Origin: an uncultured Oscillospiraceae bacterium
GTDB taxonomy: Bacteria; Bacillota; Clostridia; Oscillospirales; Ruminococcaceae
NCBI GenBank assembly: GCA_949298535.1
Contig: CASFXA010000097.1
Span: 1-35,451, forward strand
Length of the DNA: 35,451 nt
Direction: 5' to 3'
Shown here piece after piece: positions 1-10,513 of this stretch. Under the pieces are notes generated by a model that did not search any database, was not told the origin of the DNA, and worked only from the letters and a program-made list of their open reading frames with translations. The position numbers were made by a program, and so were the translations under genes. The first letter of the stretch is position 1. Each line of letters starts with the position of its first letter.

Positions 1-30
1 TTCCTTTTGAAAGTGGGTTTTTCGACAGCC
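1..30. repeat. Dispersed repeat, copy A
   Basis: A 30-base segment with core GAAAGTGGGTTT followed by CGACAGCC. A near-identical segment (about 28 of 31 positions) occurs at 8098-8128. In both places the ACAGC end can pair with a downstream GCTGT (here at 66-70), so the repeat leads into a hairpin. The segment touches the window edge and may extend further. Seen directly; function unknown. Confidence 0.55.
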
Positions 31-31
31 T

Positions 32-62
32 GAGGCCCCCGAGCCAAAGGCTCCGGGGCCTC
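32..62. terminator. GC-rich hairpin, terminator-like
   Basis: Inverted repeat of 14 bp with one mismatch (left arm GAGGCCCCCGAGCC, right arm GGCTCCGGGGCCTC) around an AAA loop. Almost the same hairpin occurs at 18367-18395. No long T run follows on the + strand, so as a terminator it is weak; it probably ends a gene lying left of the window or is part of the repeat unit starting at base 1. Confidence 0.45.
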
Positions 63-333
63 TTCGCTGTTTCAGCCTTCATTGCGAAGAAAAAGAAGCG
101 GAAAAGGACGCAAAACGGAAAAGATGTCTGATTTTTCTTTCATGGCTCCGCCCACCGGGGCGGAAAACCGGAAAACCAACCCTGGTTTCGCCAGGGGACA
201 ACAGGGAATCCAGCGAAGACAGAATCCTCCGGGGTCCACCGGGAGAAATTTCTCCCGGCAAGCGTATTCAGGGGGGACTCCTTCCCCCTGAAAAGGCTCC
301 CGGCCCCCTGGGATGAACCGCTCTGCGGTCAGC
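63..333. other. Non-coding spacer with palindromes
   Basis: No gene is supported here. The stretch holds a 6-bp hairpin at 180-196 (CCCTGG/CCAGGG) and a perfect 20-bp palindrome at 239-258 with outer arms CCGGGAGAAA. The latter could act in the 3' region of the leftward acetyltransferase transcript, but it lacks a T run. The short open frames here have no family resemblance and no convincing ribosome site. Confidence 0.4.
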
Positions 334-1035
334 TTACAGCTCCATTCCCGGGGCCACCTGTTCCAGCACCTGGGGGGAGAGGTGATCCGCCAAAGTTTTT
401 CCTGCGGCGGGACGGATCATGCAGTACTGCATCAGCTCCCCGTCGGCGGAGATGGTATCGAACAGCTGAAAGCCATATTGCTCATAAAAGGAGACGTTGC
501 GGATGTTGTGGGTTTCCAGGGAGGTGAGCAGTCCCTTCTCGTCGGCATATTCCAGCACGGCGGAAAGGAGCTTTCTGGCCAACCCCTCCCCCTGGTGGTC
601 GGGGGTGACGGCCAGATAGATGATATGGAGCCGCTGATCCTGTTCCAGCCGATCGGTCCAGCGGGAATCCAGATAGGCTCCCCCCCGGAGAAAGTTGAAC
701 AGAGTTTTCAGCGTCAGGTCCTCCCGGATGAGAAAGGCGTCGGCCTTCAGGGAATAAAAGGCTTCGTTGGCATAATATTCCAGGGGATTGTAGGGCTCGC
801 TTTCATCGTCCACAATAATCAAACCGTTCAGCTCAGGGCTGTCGCCATAGATTTGACAGTCGGACATCATCTCGTTCACATCGCACTGGAACAGTTCCGG
901 AAGGGCGCGGCTGCGGACCTCCGGATCGGGGATCAGGTGGCAGTACAGGGGATCCTTGGCAAAGCACTGGGTCAAAATTTCTACCATACGGGGAAAATCC
1001 CGCTTCCCCAGGCGGTACAATCGGTCTGTCTCCAT
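334..1035 (-). CDS. GNAT family N-acetyltransferase
   Basis: A 233-residue cytoplasmic protein expected to transfer acetyl from acetyl-CoA to an amine; the substrate cannot be told from sequence. The acetyl-CoA-binding motif A is clear: a beta strand (IIYLAVTP, about 138-145) followed by the Q-G-E-G loop at 148-151 and a helix. The late GNAT motif N-V-S-F-Y-E-Q-Y-G-F is at 180-189. The first 130 residues are longer than in a minimal GNAT domain and probably include the substrate-binding half. The ATG follows TTGGAGCG at reasonable spacing. It lies 108 bp after the M28 peptidase on the same strand and may share its transcript. The family is firm; the substrate is unknown. Confidence 0.85.
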   Translation of the reverse strand: METDRLYRLGKRDFPRMVEILTQCFAKDPLYCHLIPDPEVRSRALPELFQCDVNEMMSDCQIYGDSPELNGLIIVDDESEPYNPLEYYANEAFYSLKADAFLIREDLTLKTLFNFLRGGAYLDSRWTDRLEQDQRLHIIYLAVTPDHQGEGLARKLLSAVLEYADEKGLLTSLETHNIRNVSFYEQYGFQLFDTISADGELMQYCMIRPAAGKTLADHLSPQVLEQVAPGMEL

Positions 1036-1143
1036 AAACGCTCCAATCTCGCCGGATCCCCCATCAGCGCCCTCCTTCCTGGAGAGGGCGTCAAGGGAGG
1101 AAAGCCTGACGGCCTTCCCCCGGGAGGGATCCTCTTCATGCTG

Positions 1144-3195
1144 TTATCTTCTGGCTTCCTCCAGCAGTTCCGTCAGGCGGTTGAGGTCCCGGATCTCCTT
1201 TTCCGCCAACTGTTCCAGCAGCCGCTGCTGCTCCTGACGGGCCTGGTCCAAAGCCCGCTGTTCCCCCGCAAAGGCGCCGGGGCCCAGATCCTTTTTGTCC
1301 TTCAGGGAGCGGATGACCCGGGACAGATCCTGCCAGCCCACGATCCGCCCCGCGCCCCACATCAGCCGGTCCGCCGGCTGACGCAGCACCGCGTCGGTGA
1401 AGTAGCGGCACACCTCCTGGTCGAAATCCAGGACATAGCAGTTGTTGTCCACCTCCGCCAGCAGGGACAAAGCGCCGGCGCGCCACCCCTTTGCCAAAGC
1501 CTCTCCGGCTTTTTCCAGCCGGTCCAGATTCTGTTGGGGAATCTGGTGGGGGAAGCAGGCGCTGTCATGCCAGGTCAGACGGGTGAAGCTGTCCTGGGCG
1601 AAGCGGAAGGCCTTTAACAGGGCGGCGGTCATGGTTTTGGCCCGGTCGTGAAGCTGCTGGGAACGCTCATCCTCCCTCCGGGGATACCGGGCGCAGAGGG
1701 CTTCCAGCCGCCACACCTCCTCCGCCCCCAGCCGGGCGGCCTGTCCCGCCCGTTCGCAGGCTTCCCGGAACTTCTGTCCCAGGGGCTGGGGCAGCCGGTC
1801 CAGCTCAATGGAGCCGTGGAGGGCGGAGAGGAGGGGAAAGAAGTCCAGGGGCGCCACCGAAGTGCTGTCAAAGGCCATCATCAAAAGGCCGTAGAATTCG
1901 TGATGGAAGCGGTAGACGTCCTCGTCGTAGGCGTCGGTGGTATCAAACTGGGAATGATAGTGGGTTTCCATAAAGCTGCCGTCCCCGAACTCGTTGACCA
2001 TGGAGGGCACCCCGCCGATGGAGAAGGAGAAATCGTCGGACCAGGTCTGCACCGGGCAGATGACCCCCACGCCCCCGGGATAGCACTCCCGCTCGGGGAC
2101 ATTGCGGATAAACTCCTCCAGAAAGGTCTTGTATTCATAAACGCTGCGGACCTTGTGACGGGTATCATGGGAGAAGGCGGGCAGCTCCAGGTTCAGATCC
2201 GCCACCACCTTTCCGGCCCATTCGGGATGGATCCGGAAAATCTGGTTGTAAGCGCCGGTGCTCCAGTCGTACCGGCTGTCGATGACGCCCCATTCCTCGG
2301 CGGCCAGAGCGCAGAACAGGAGGGTTTTCCGGGGCTTGTAGCCGCTTTTGACCAGGGCCCGGGCGATGCCCAGCATCAGGGCCACGGCGGCGTTGTCGTC
2401 CTGGAAACCGTGGAAGTAGGAGTCATAGTGGGCGCTCATCAGCACCATCTGGTCCGGGTCCTCCCCGGGGATGCAGCCGGTGACGTTGAAGCTGGTGGTC
2501 CGGGGCATGATGGTGGATTTGGCGCTGAACCACACCTTGCCGCCGGTGCCCTTGGTGATGCCCAGGGCCCGGATCATCCGGTTGGCGTCGGCCCGGGACA
2601 TACAGAAGGCGGGGGCCTCCTTGGGCCCGCAGAAATCCTGGGTGTTGAGGGCGGCGGAGTCCACCTGGGCGTAGCCGCTGTCCTGGACGGCAATGAGGGC
2701 CAAAGCCCCCTTCAGATGGGCCTGATAGGCGGGAAAGTTGATCCACCATTCGTCCCGCTGGTTGATCTCCGCCAGCACCAGCTTGCCCCGGACATCCAAG
2801 CCCTGGTAATCCTCGGCGGCTCCTCTGCCCACATAGACAATCTCATATTCATGACGGCCGTCGGTGTCCAGCTCAGTTTGATACCCTCCCAGCTGGCAGA
2901 CATATTTCTGTCCGTCCCGGTCCACAAAAGAAAGGCGGGCATGGTTGAAGTCCCAGCCGTCCAGGATGAAAGGGTCCCGGGTCACGTTTTTCAGACCCAT
3001 CTCCTCCATTTCCCGGGCCAGCATCTCCCCGGTCAGCCGTTCCGCCTGGGAACCGGCAGTGCGATAGCCCAGCGCCTCGTTGGTGCGGAACTGTTCCATC
3101 TGTCGGGCCAGATGATAGGAGCCATCCACATCGATTTGTTTGAGATAGGCCTCCCATGCGGTCTGCCGGGTCTGCCTGAGCCATTCTTTTGCCAT
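1144..3195 (-). CDS. M28 family zinc metallopeptidase with PA domain
   Basis: A 683-residue aminopeptidase/carboxypeptidase of the M28 family. The zinc-ligand pattern is present: His256-Tyr-Asp258, then an Asp-Asp-Asn ligand site about 17 residues on, the Glu300-Glu301 catalytic/metal pair in A-A-E-E-W-G, and a late T-H-Y-H-S-Q-F-D-T histidine ligand. A protease-associated (PA) insert precedes the catalytic part (around Y-V-G-R-G-A-A-E-D-Y). About 200 C-terminal residues beyond the catalytic domain are helical and charged. No signal peptide is visible, so it is probably cytoplasmic and may trim peptides. The longest frame begins at a TTG at 3216, but an AGGAGG site sits just in front of the ATG at 3195, which I chose. 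The GNAT gene lies downstream. Substrate is not predictable. Confidence 0.88.
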   Translation of the reverse strand: MAKEWLRQTRQTAWEAYLKQIDVDGSYHLARQMEQFRTNEALGYRTAGSQAERLTGEMLAREMEEMGLKNVTRDPFILDGWDFNHARLSFVDRDGQKYVCQLGGYQTELDTDGRHEYEIVYVGRGAAEDYQGLDVRGKLVLAEINQRDEWWINFPAYQAHLKGALALIAVQDSGYAQVDSAALNTQDFCGPKEAPAFCMSRADANRMIRALGITKGTGGKVWFSAKSTIMPRTTSFNVTGCIPGEDPDQMVLMSAHYDSYFHGFQDDNAAVALMLGIARALVKSGYKPRKTLLFCALAAEEWGVIDSRYDWSTGAYNQIFRIHPEWAGKVVADLNLELPAFSHDTRHKVRSVYEYKTFLEEFIRNVPERECYPGGVGVICPVQTWSDDFSFSIGGVPSMVNEFGDGSFMETHYHSQFDTTDAYDEDVYRFHHEFYGLLMMAFDSTSVAPLDFFPLLSALHGSIELDRLPQPLGQKFREACERAGQAARLGAEEVWRLEALCARYPRREDERSQQLHDRAKTMTAALLKAFRFAQDSFTRLTWHDSACFPHQIPQQNLDRLEKAGEALAKGWRAGALSLLAEVDNNCYVLDFDQEVCRYFTDAVLRQPADRLMWGAGRIVGWQDLSRVIRSLKDKKDLGPGAFAGEQRALDQARQEQQRLLEQLAEKEIRDLNRLTELLEEARR

Positions 3196-3219
3196 TGCGC
3201 CAGCCTCCTGTGTCAATAC

Positions 3220-3259
3220 TTAACATATGAATGTTAAATCCCTTTTTCCTCCTTGTCAA
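3220..3259 (-). promoter_or_regulatory. Promoter of M28 gene with overlapping palindrome
   Basis: On the - strand TTGACA (3259-3254) is followed after 17 bases by TAACAT (3236-3231), about 36 bp before the ATG. A perfect inverted repeat TTAACAT-N4-ATGTTAA (3220-3237) overlaps the -10 element and the expected start of transcription, the usual place for a repressor operator. The regulator is unknown. Confidence 0.6.
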
Positions 3260-3325
3260 GTCCCGGCGTCCCGGGAGGAAAGAGGGAAATCCTTTCGCTC
3301 CGGCCTTTCCCGGGGGAGGGTTGTG

Positions 3326-3334
3326 TGTTATAAT
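3326..3334 (+). promoter_or_regulatory. Possible extended -10 promoter upstream of guaB
   Basis: TGTTATAAT, an extended -10 element with a consensus TATAAT, on the + strand. No good -35 is seen. It would transcribe a 46-codon open frame at 3368 and could add a second, distal start for guaB. Speculative. Confidence 0.3.
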
Positions 3335-3367
3335 GAAATTGCCATCATTCCGCCCCAAAGAGGAAGG

Positions 3368-3508
3368 ATGCTCCGGCTTTCCTTCCCCGGAACCGGGGCG
3401 CGGCCTTGCTGCGGAAAAGGACTGACCGCAGAAAGAGGACGCTTGTTTTTCTTTTGTCCACAGGGAAAGGAACAGAGGGAAACGCCGGGAATGAAAGTTG
3501 TGGAATAA
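3368..3508 (+). CDS. Possible small ORF, 46 aa, unrecognised
   Basis: An ATG directly behind AGAGGAAGG opens a 46-codon frame ending in TAA. The product is basic with three cysteines and a short L-F-F-F-C stretch. It lies between an extended -10 element (3326-3334) and the main guaB promoter (3566-3594). No family is recognised; the ribosome site is unusually close to the ATG. It could be a leader peptide, a small protein, or chance. Low confidence. Confidence 0.2.
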   Translation: MLRLSFPGTGARPCCGKGLTAERGRLFFFCPQGKEQRETPGMKVVE

Positions 3509-3565
3509 AGCCAATTTTCCCTTAAAGTGTCGGAAAAAGTTGTATTCTGCCGGGGAACATTTCTC

Positions 3566-5143
<1,578 letters not shown>

Positions 5144-5201
5144 TAAAATTTTTGTCACCCACCAGAATTTTCCGGCGCAGAAAATCCCATCAAAAGAAAA
5201 G

Positions 5202-5248
5202 GCGAAGGCTTTCGGCGTGATACAGAGCGCCGGAGGCCTTCGCTTTTT
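5202..5248. terminator. Bidirectional terminator between guaB and pdaA-like gene
   Basis: GCGAAGGC (5202-5209) pairs with GCCTTCGC (5236-5243), and the stem continues inward through TTCGGCG/CGCCGGA. T5 follows on the + strand and an A-rich run precedes it, giving U-rich tails in both directions. It ends guaB (+) and the convergent deacetylase gene (-). Confidence 0.85.
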
Positions 5249-5323
5249 GACTGTCTTTCAAGGAAAAAGCCGGAAACAACAGGGATCCCTGCCGCCGCCC
5301 TTCCCAGGGGCGCCTCCGGTCAG

Positions 5324-6337
5324 TTACAGATTGTTGGGGTCCCCCCACTGGTATCCCGCGGCCCGGATGTCGTCGATCACCTGTCCCAGAATCTGGTCGT
5401 TGGTGGAAGAGACGGCGTGGAGCAGATAGATGTTGCCGGGGCAGACGGCGGACACCACCTTCTGGCGGGAGGCCTCCGGTTCCGGCTGGTCGTCGGTGAG
5501 CCAATCCTTGTAGGCGAAGCTCCAGAAAATGGAGCGGTATCCCAGCTGCTGCACCACCGCCAGGGACTGCTCGTTGAAATTTCCGCTGGGAAAACGGAAA
5601 TACTTCATTTCATAGGAGAACTGATCGCTGACAAAGTCGTGCATCTTCATCAGATCCTCCGCCGCCTCCATGGGGGTGAGGGTGGAATAGTTTTTGTGGG
5701 AATAGCTGTGGTTGCCCACCACATGGCCCTCGTCGATCATCCGCTGCACCAGTTCTCCGCTGCGGTTGGCGAAATCGTAAGTAACAAAGAACAGGGCCTT
5801 GACATTTTTTTCCTTGAGGGTGTCCAGGATGGAGCCGGTCAGACCGTATTCATATCCTTCGTCAAAGGTGAGATAGACCACCGGTTCCTCAGGGCCGATA
5901 AACAGGGCGTCGTAATCCCCGAATTTTTGATTGTATAACAGCGCTCCCTGGGAGCGGTTTTTCTCGTCCACCGGACCGCCGGGGCCCCAGTCCAGGCTCT
6001 CAGCGGAGAGGGCGCCGATCTCCTGGAAATCGGCGCCCATAGCGGCCACGGAGCCCTCCCCGGCACTGCTGTCCGAGGAGGCGCTGTCGCTGCCCTCTGA
6101 GCTTTCCTCCTGCTGGGAGGAGCTGTCATCCCCCGGGATGGAGGAGGCATCCGGCAGATCGCTTTCCGGCATGGAAGAGGGATCGGGGACGCTGCTCTCC
6201 GGCAGGGAGGAGGCGCTCTGGGAGGAGGACTGTCCGGACTGGCTGTCATCCCGGTCCGACCAGCACCCGGTCAAAGAGGCGATCAAAGCTGCCGCCATCA
6301 AAAGAGCGAGGAAGGAAAGAGAGAATCTTTTTTTCAT
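5324..6337 (-). CDS. PdaA-like polysaccharide deacetylase lipoprotein
   Basis: A 337-residue carbohydrate esterase family 4 protein. An N-terminal signal ends in lipobox L-T-G-C (Cys25), so it should be membrane-anchored outside the cell. Residues 26-95 are a Ser/Pro/Glu-rich low-complexity linker. The NodB domain follows: motif 1 T-F-D-E-G (Asp159, with Glu160 in place of the second Asp), zinc motif H210-S-Y-S-H214, R-F-P-S-G (248-252) and a late L-L-H-A-V. The wording G-Y-E-Y-G-x-T-G around motif 1 and the F-W-S-x-A-Y-x-D-W stretch match PdaA, which makes muramic delta-lactam in spore cortex; PdaA of B. subtilis also lacks the second Asp. The start was moved in from an ATG at 6358, which has no ribosome site. 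A spore role is inferred from family likeness. Confidence 0.85.
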   Translation of the reverse strand: MKKRFSLSFLALLMAAALIASLTGCWSDRDDSQSGQSSSQSASSLPESSVPDPSSMPESDLPDASSIPGDDSSSQQEESSEGSDSASSDSSAGEGSVAAMGADFQEIGALSAESLDWGPGGPVDEKNRSQGALLYNQKFGDYDALFIGPEEPVVYLTFDEGYEYGLTGSILDTLKEKNVKALFFVTYDFANRSGELVQRMIDEGHVVGNHSYSHKNYSTLTPMEAAEDLMKMHDFVSDQFSYEMKYFRFPSGNFNEQSLAVVQQLGYRSIFWSFAYKDWLTDDQPEPEASRQKVVSAVCPGNIYLLHAVSSTNDQILGQVIDDIRAAGYQWGDPNNL

Positions 6338-6490
6338 CAGTCGCACCTGCGCTTTCATCAGTTGGGTTTGGAAAAAACCGGGATGGGCCGCCGGGGCGCC
6401 ATTCCGGGCCCGCCTTTTCCAAAGGAGAGAAGGGAGCGACAGTTATTCTGCGCCGTCGGGGCGCAAAAAATGAGCCCTTCTTACAGGTAT

Positions 6491-6519
6491 ATTTTAACAA
6501 AAACGGTCCAGCCTAACAA
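6491..6519 (-). promoter_or_regulatory. Candidate promoter of pdaA-like gene
   Basis: On the - strand TTGTTA (6519-6514), 17-base spacer, TAAAAT (6496-6491), giving a 5' UTR of about 145 bases. It resembles a vegetative promoter rather than a forespore one, which would be odd for a strictly sporulation gene. No equally good eno promoter was found in the same 227-bp divergent spacer. Confidence 0.4.
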
Positions 6520-6537
6520 CCGACAGGCAGTCTTTGA

Positions 6538-7857
<1,320 letters not shown>

Positions 7858-7930
7858 CAGGGGAGGACGCAGGGAGTTGGCTTTTGCGGCCACGGCCGGA
7901 AGGACCCTTTCCGCCGGAGGGAAAGAAAAA

Positions 7931-7957
7931 AGAGGACCGGATTTCCGGCCCTCTTTT
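7931..7957. terminator. Terminator after eno
   Basis: AGAGGACCGG (7931-7940) pairs with CCGGCCCTCT (7945-7954) with one mismatch and an ATTT loop, followed by T4 and preceded by an A-rich run. It ends eno and could also stop leftward read-through from phoU. Confidence 0.75.
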
Positions 7958-8097
7958 AAGCGTGGCGAAAAAAGTTCGATCCCCTTTCGGGAAAATCCTG
8001 CATCCCCCTCGATACGCCGCCGGTTTCGCCGGGAACCTGCGGCGGTACCCCCGGTTTCCCCGCCTGGCGGGCGCGGGCCGCGGGAGAAAAATTTTGT
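7958..8097. other. GC-rich spacer with small hairpins
   Basis: No gene seen between the eno terminator and the repeat at 8098. The stretch contains several short GC hairpins, including CCGG-TTTCG-CCGG nested between CCGCC-type arms around 8021-8046. Purpose unknown. Confidence 0.3.
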
Positions 8098-8159
8098 TTC
8101 CTTTTTGAAAGTGGGTTTCTCAACAGCCCCCTTCCCGGTTTGATGCGCCGGCGCTGTTG
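8098..8159. repeat. Dispersed repeat, copy B, with hairpin abutting phoU stop
   Basis: Bases 8098-8128 repeat bases 1-30 of the window. CAACAGC (8121-8127) can pair with GCTGTTG at 8153-8159, immediately beside the phoU stop codon, enclosing an inner CCGG stem. Copy A is built the same way with a different inner hairpin. On the - strand the hairpin could end the pst-phoU transcript, though only AAAAA/GGAAA-rich sequence follows, not a T run. Confidence 0.5.
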
Positions 8160-8813
8160 TTACATAATCTGCTGCTCCCGGTAAACGCCGGTGCTGCGGC
8201 AGATGGTCCACTGGCAGATGTTGACGGCGTGATCCCCCACCCGTTCGGCATATTTGGCCATCATCAATAGCTCCAGGGCCTCGTCCCCCATGCCGGAGTC
8301 CCGGGCGATCTGGCCGATGAGGCGCTCCTTGATCTCCAAAAAGCTCCGGTCCACCCCGTCGTCCAGGGCAATGATCCGGCGGGCCTCCTCCGGGTCCTCC
8401 TTCCGGTAAGCCTCCATGGCGGCCCGAACCATTCCAGTGGCCTGATCCAGCATGGAGCGGAAAGCCTCCTCCCGGGGCCCATGAGCCAGGGTGCGGACGA
8501 TTTCACAGATGTCGGCGGCGGCATCCCCGATCCGCTCCAGGTCGGTGACCAGCTTCAGGGTGGTGCTCACCCGCCGCAGATCGCTGGCCACCGGCTGCTG
8601 CCGCAGCAGCAGGGTGACGCACAGCTGCTCAATCTCTCGCTCCATCCGGTCAATGTCGCTGTCGTGGACGATGATCTGTTCCGCCAGGTCCTTCTCCAGG
8701 ACAGAAACCGCCCGAGAAGCCCCCTCCAGGGCGGAGACGGCCATCTGACCCATTTTTTCCACCAGTCCCTCCAGCCGGAGCAGCTCCTGGTCATAATAGT
8801 TGCGGTTGCTCAT
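8160..8813 (-). CDS. phoU: PhoU phosphate-signalling regulator
   Basis: A 217-residue cytoplasmic protein that links the Pst transporter to the PhoR/PhoB-type sensor and restrains phosphate uptake when phosphate is plentiful. Two PhoU helical repeats are visible, each with its metal-cluster motif: T-D-L-E-R-I-G-D near residue 90 and K-Y-A-E-R-V-G-D-H-A near 190. The open frame extends upstream into pstB in another frame, but GAGGAGGAGG stands in front of the ATG at 8813, 16 bp after the pstB stop. It is the last gene of the pst operon; the sensor kinase and response regulator are not in the window. Confidence 0.95.
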   Translation of the reverse strand: MSNRNYYDQELLRLEGLVEKMGQMAVSALEGASRAVSVLEKDLAEQIIVHDSDIDRMEREIEQLCVTLLLRQQPVASDLRRVSTTLKLVTDLERIGDAAADICEIVRTLAHGPREEAFRSMLDQATGMVRAAMEAYRKEDPEEARRIIALDDGVDRSFLEIKERLIGQIARDSGMGDEALELLMMAKYAERVGDHAVNICQWTICRSTGVYREQQIM

Positions 8814-8829
8814 GATGAAATCCTCCTCC

Positions 8830-9591
8830 TCAGCCGAAGCGGCCGGTGATATAATCCTCGGTCCGCTTGTCTTTGGGCTGGGAGAACAGCTGCTGGGTGG
8901 GACCATACTCCACCAGCTCTCCCAACAGGAAGAAGGCGCAGTGATCGCTGACACGGACCGCCTGCTGCATATTGTGGGTGACGATGACCACGGTGTACCG
9001 CTCCTTCAGCTGGCTCATCAGCTCCTCGATGCGCATGGTGCTGCCAGGGTCCAGGGCGCTGGTGGATTCGTCCATCAGCAGCACGTCCGGCTGCACCGCC
9101 AAAGCCCGGGCGATGCACATTCTCTGCTGCTGACCGCCGGAAAGACCCAGAGCGCTCTTTTTCAGCCGGTCCTTCACCTCGTCCCACAGGGCCGCGCCCC
9201 GGAGGCTCTCCTCCACGATCCGGTCCAGCTCCGCCTTTTTGCGGACGCCGTGAATACGGGGGCCGTAGGCGATGTTGTCATAGATGCTCATGGGGAAGGG
9301 ATTGGCTTTCTGAAACACCATGCCGATCTTTTTCCGCAGCCAGGTGACGTCGATTTCCGGGCTGTAGATGTCCTCGCCCCGGTAGGTCAGCTGTCCCCGG
9401 ACCGAAACCCCGGGGATGAGATCGTTCATGCGGTTGATGGTCCGCAGGAAGGTGGACTTGCCGCAGCCGGAGGGTCCGATGAGGGCGGTGATGCGCCGCT
9501 GGGGGATTTCCATGTTGATGGCCTTGAGGGCCTGATTTTCACCGTAAAACAGGTCCAGGTCCCGGGCCTGCAAAATTGTCTGAGTGTTCAT
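8830..9591 (-). CDS. pstB: Phosphate ABC transporter ATP-binding protein
   Basis: A 253-residue ATPase that powers phosphate import with PstA and PstC at the inner face of the membrane. Walker [10 protein letters not shown], the Q-loop [10 protein letters not shown] characteristic of PstB, signature L-S-G-G-Q-Q-Q-R, and Walker B V-L-L-M-D-E are all present. After Walker B it reads [10 protein letters not shown] where most relatives have P-T-S-A-L-D-P-I-S/T, two conservative departures outside the catalytic glutamate. Its start codon overlaps the pstA stop (ATGA), implying translational coupling. Confidence 0.97.
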   Translation of the reverse strand: MNTQTILQARDLDLFYGENQALKAINMEIPQRRITALIGPSGCGKSTFLRTINRMNDLIPGVSVRGQLTYRGEDIYSPEIDVTWLRKKIGMVFQKANPFPMSIYDNIAYGPRIHGVRKKAELDRIVEESLRGAALWDEVKDRLKKSALGLSGGQQQRMCIARALAVQPDVLLMDESTSALDPGSTMRIEELMSQLKERYTVVIVTHNMQQAVRVSDHCAFFLLGELVEYGPTQQLFSQPKDKRTEDYITGRFG

Positions 9592-10508
9592 TTCTTCTCT
9601 CCACCTTTCTTGCCTTTCATCCGTTTACCCATCACCTTGGCGCAGAGATTGATGCCGAAGGTGATCACCAGCAGCACCACCGCCACCGAAAAGGCAAGAT
9701 CGTACTTGGCCCGTTCCTTGGCGTAGACATACAGGGCCACGGTGAGGGTGGCGCCGGAACTTTTAAGCAGCCCGCCCTTGCCCAGAAAGTCCTGCATGGC
9801 GGTGCTCATGCCGGCGGTGAACATCAGTACCGCCGATTCCCCCACGATCCGCCCGATGGCCAGGATGCAGCCGGTGACGATGCCGTCGATGGAGCTGGGC
9901 AGGACGATGGTGCGGATCATGTGCCATTTCCCCGCTCCCAGGCCCAAAGCCCCTTCCCGGTAGCTGGCGGGAACGGTTTTCAGGGATTCCTGGGTGGTGC
10001 GGATGATGGTGGGCAGGGTCATGATCACCAGGGTGAAGGCGCCGGCGATGAGGGTTTTGCTCAGACCAAGAAACTGACAGAACACCAGCATCCCCACCAG
10101 GGCGTAAAGGATGGAGGGGATACCGGAAAGGGTCTCGGTGGCAAACTCAATGGCGGAGACCAGCTTGCGGTTGGAGGCATATTCCGTCAGATAGATGGCG
10201 GAGCCCACACCCAGGGGCAGAATGAAAATGAGGGTAACGATAATGACGTACAGGGTGTTCTGAATGGCGGGGAGGATGCCGTCGGTCTTTTTGAGGATGC
10301 TCTCCTGGCTGGTGAGAAACTCCCAGCTCAGCTCCGGCAGCCCCCGATAGAGGATATAGCCGATGAGGGACAGGAGCAGGGCGCAGGTGATGCCGGCGCA
10401 GAGATAAAGGAGGCTCCGCATGGTCACCTCGTAAGCCCGGCGGCGGGGGGACAGCTTTCGGCAGTCCCGCTCCTGTGTGGGAACAGGGGACGCGACAGGT
10501 TGTTTCAT
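9588..10508 (-). CDS. pstA: Phosphate ABC transporter permease PstA
   Basis: A 306-residue integral membrane subunit with about six membrane helices, the first at residues 31-52. The cytoplasmic EAA-type coupling loop that docks on PstB is visible as [11 protein letters not shown]. The N-terminal 30 residues are basic and cytoplasmic. It overlaps pstB by four bases and follows pstC by only five, so the three are co-translated. Confidence 0.95.
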   Translation of the reverse strand: MKQPVASPVPTQERDCRKLSPRRRAYEVTMRSLLYLCAGITCALLLSLIGYILYRGLPELSWEFLTSQESILKKTDGILPAIQNTLYVIIVTLIFILPLGVGSAIYLTEYASNRKLVSAIEFATETLSGIPSILYALVGMLVFCQFLGLSKTLIAGAFTLVIMTLPTIIRTTQESLKTVPASYREGALGLGAGKWHMIRTIVLPSSIDGIVTGCILAIGRIVGESAVLMFTAGMSTAMQDFLGKGGLLKSSGATLTVALYVYAKERAKYDLAFSVAVVLLVITFGINLCAKVMGKRMKGKKGGEKK

Positions 10509-10513
10509 GGCTC

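Noticed and set aside
313-3237. Two long rightward frames opposite the GNAT and M28 genes
   Set aside because: Antisense shadows; the leftward proteins carry clear family motifs.
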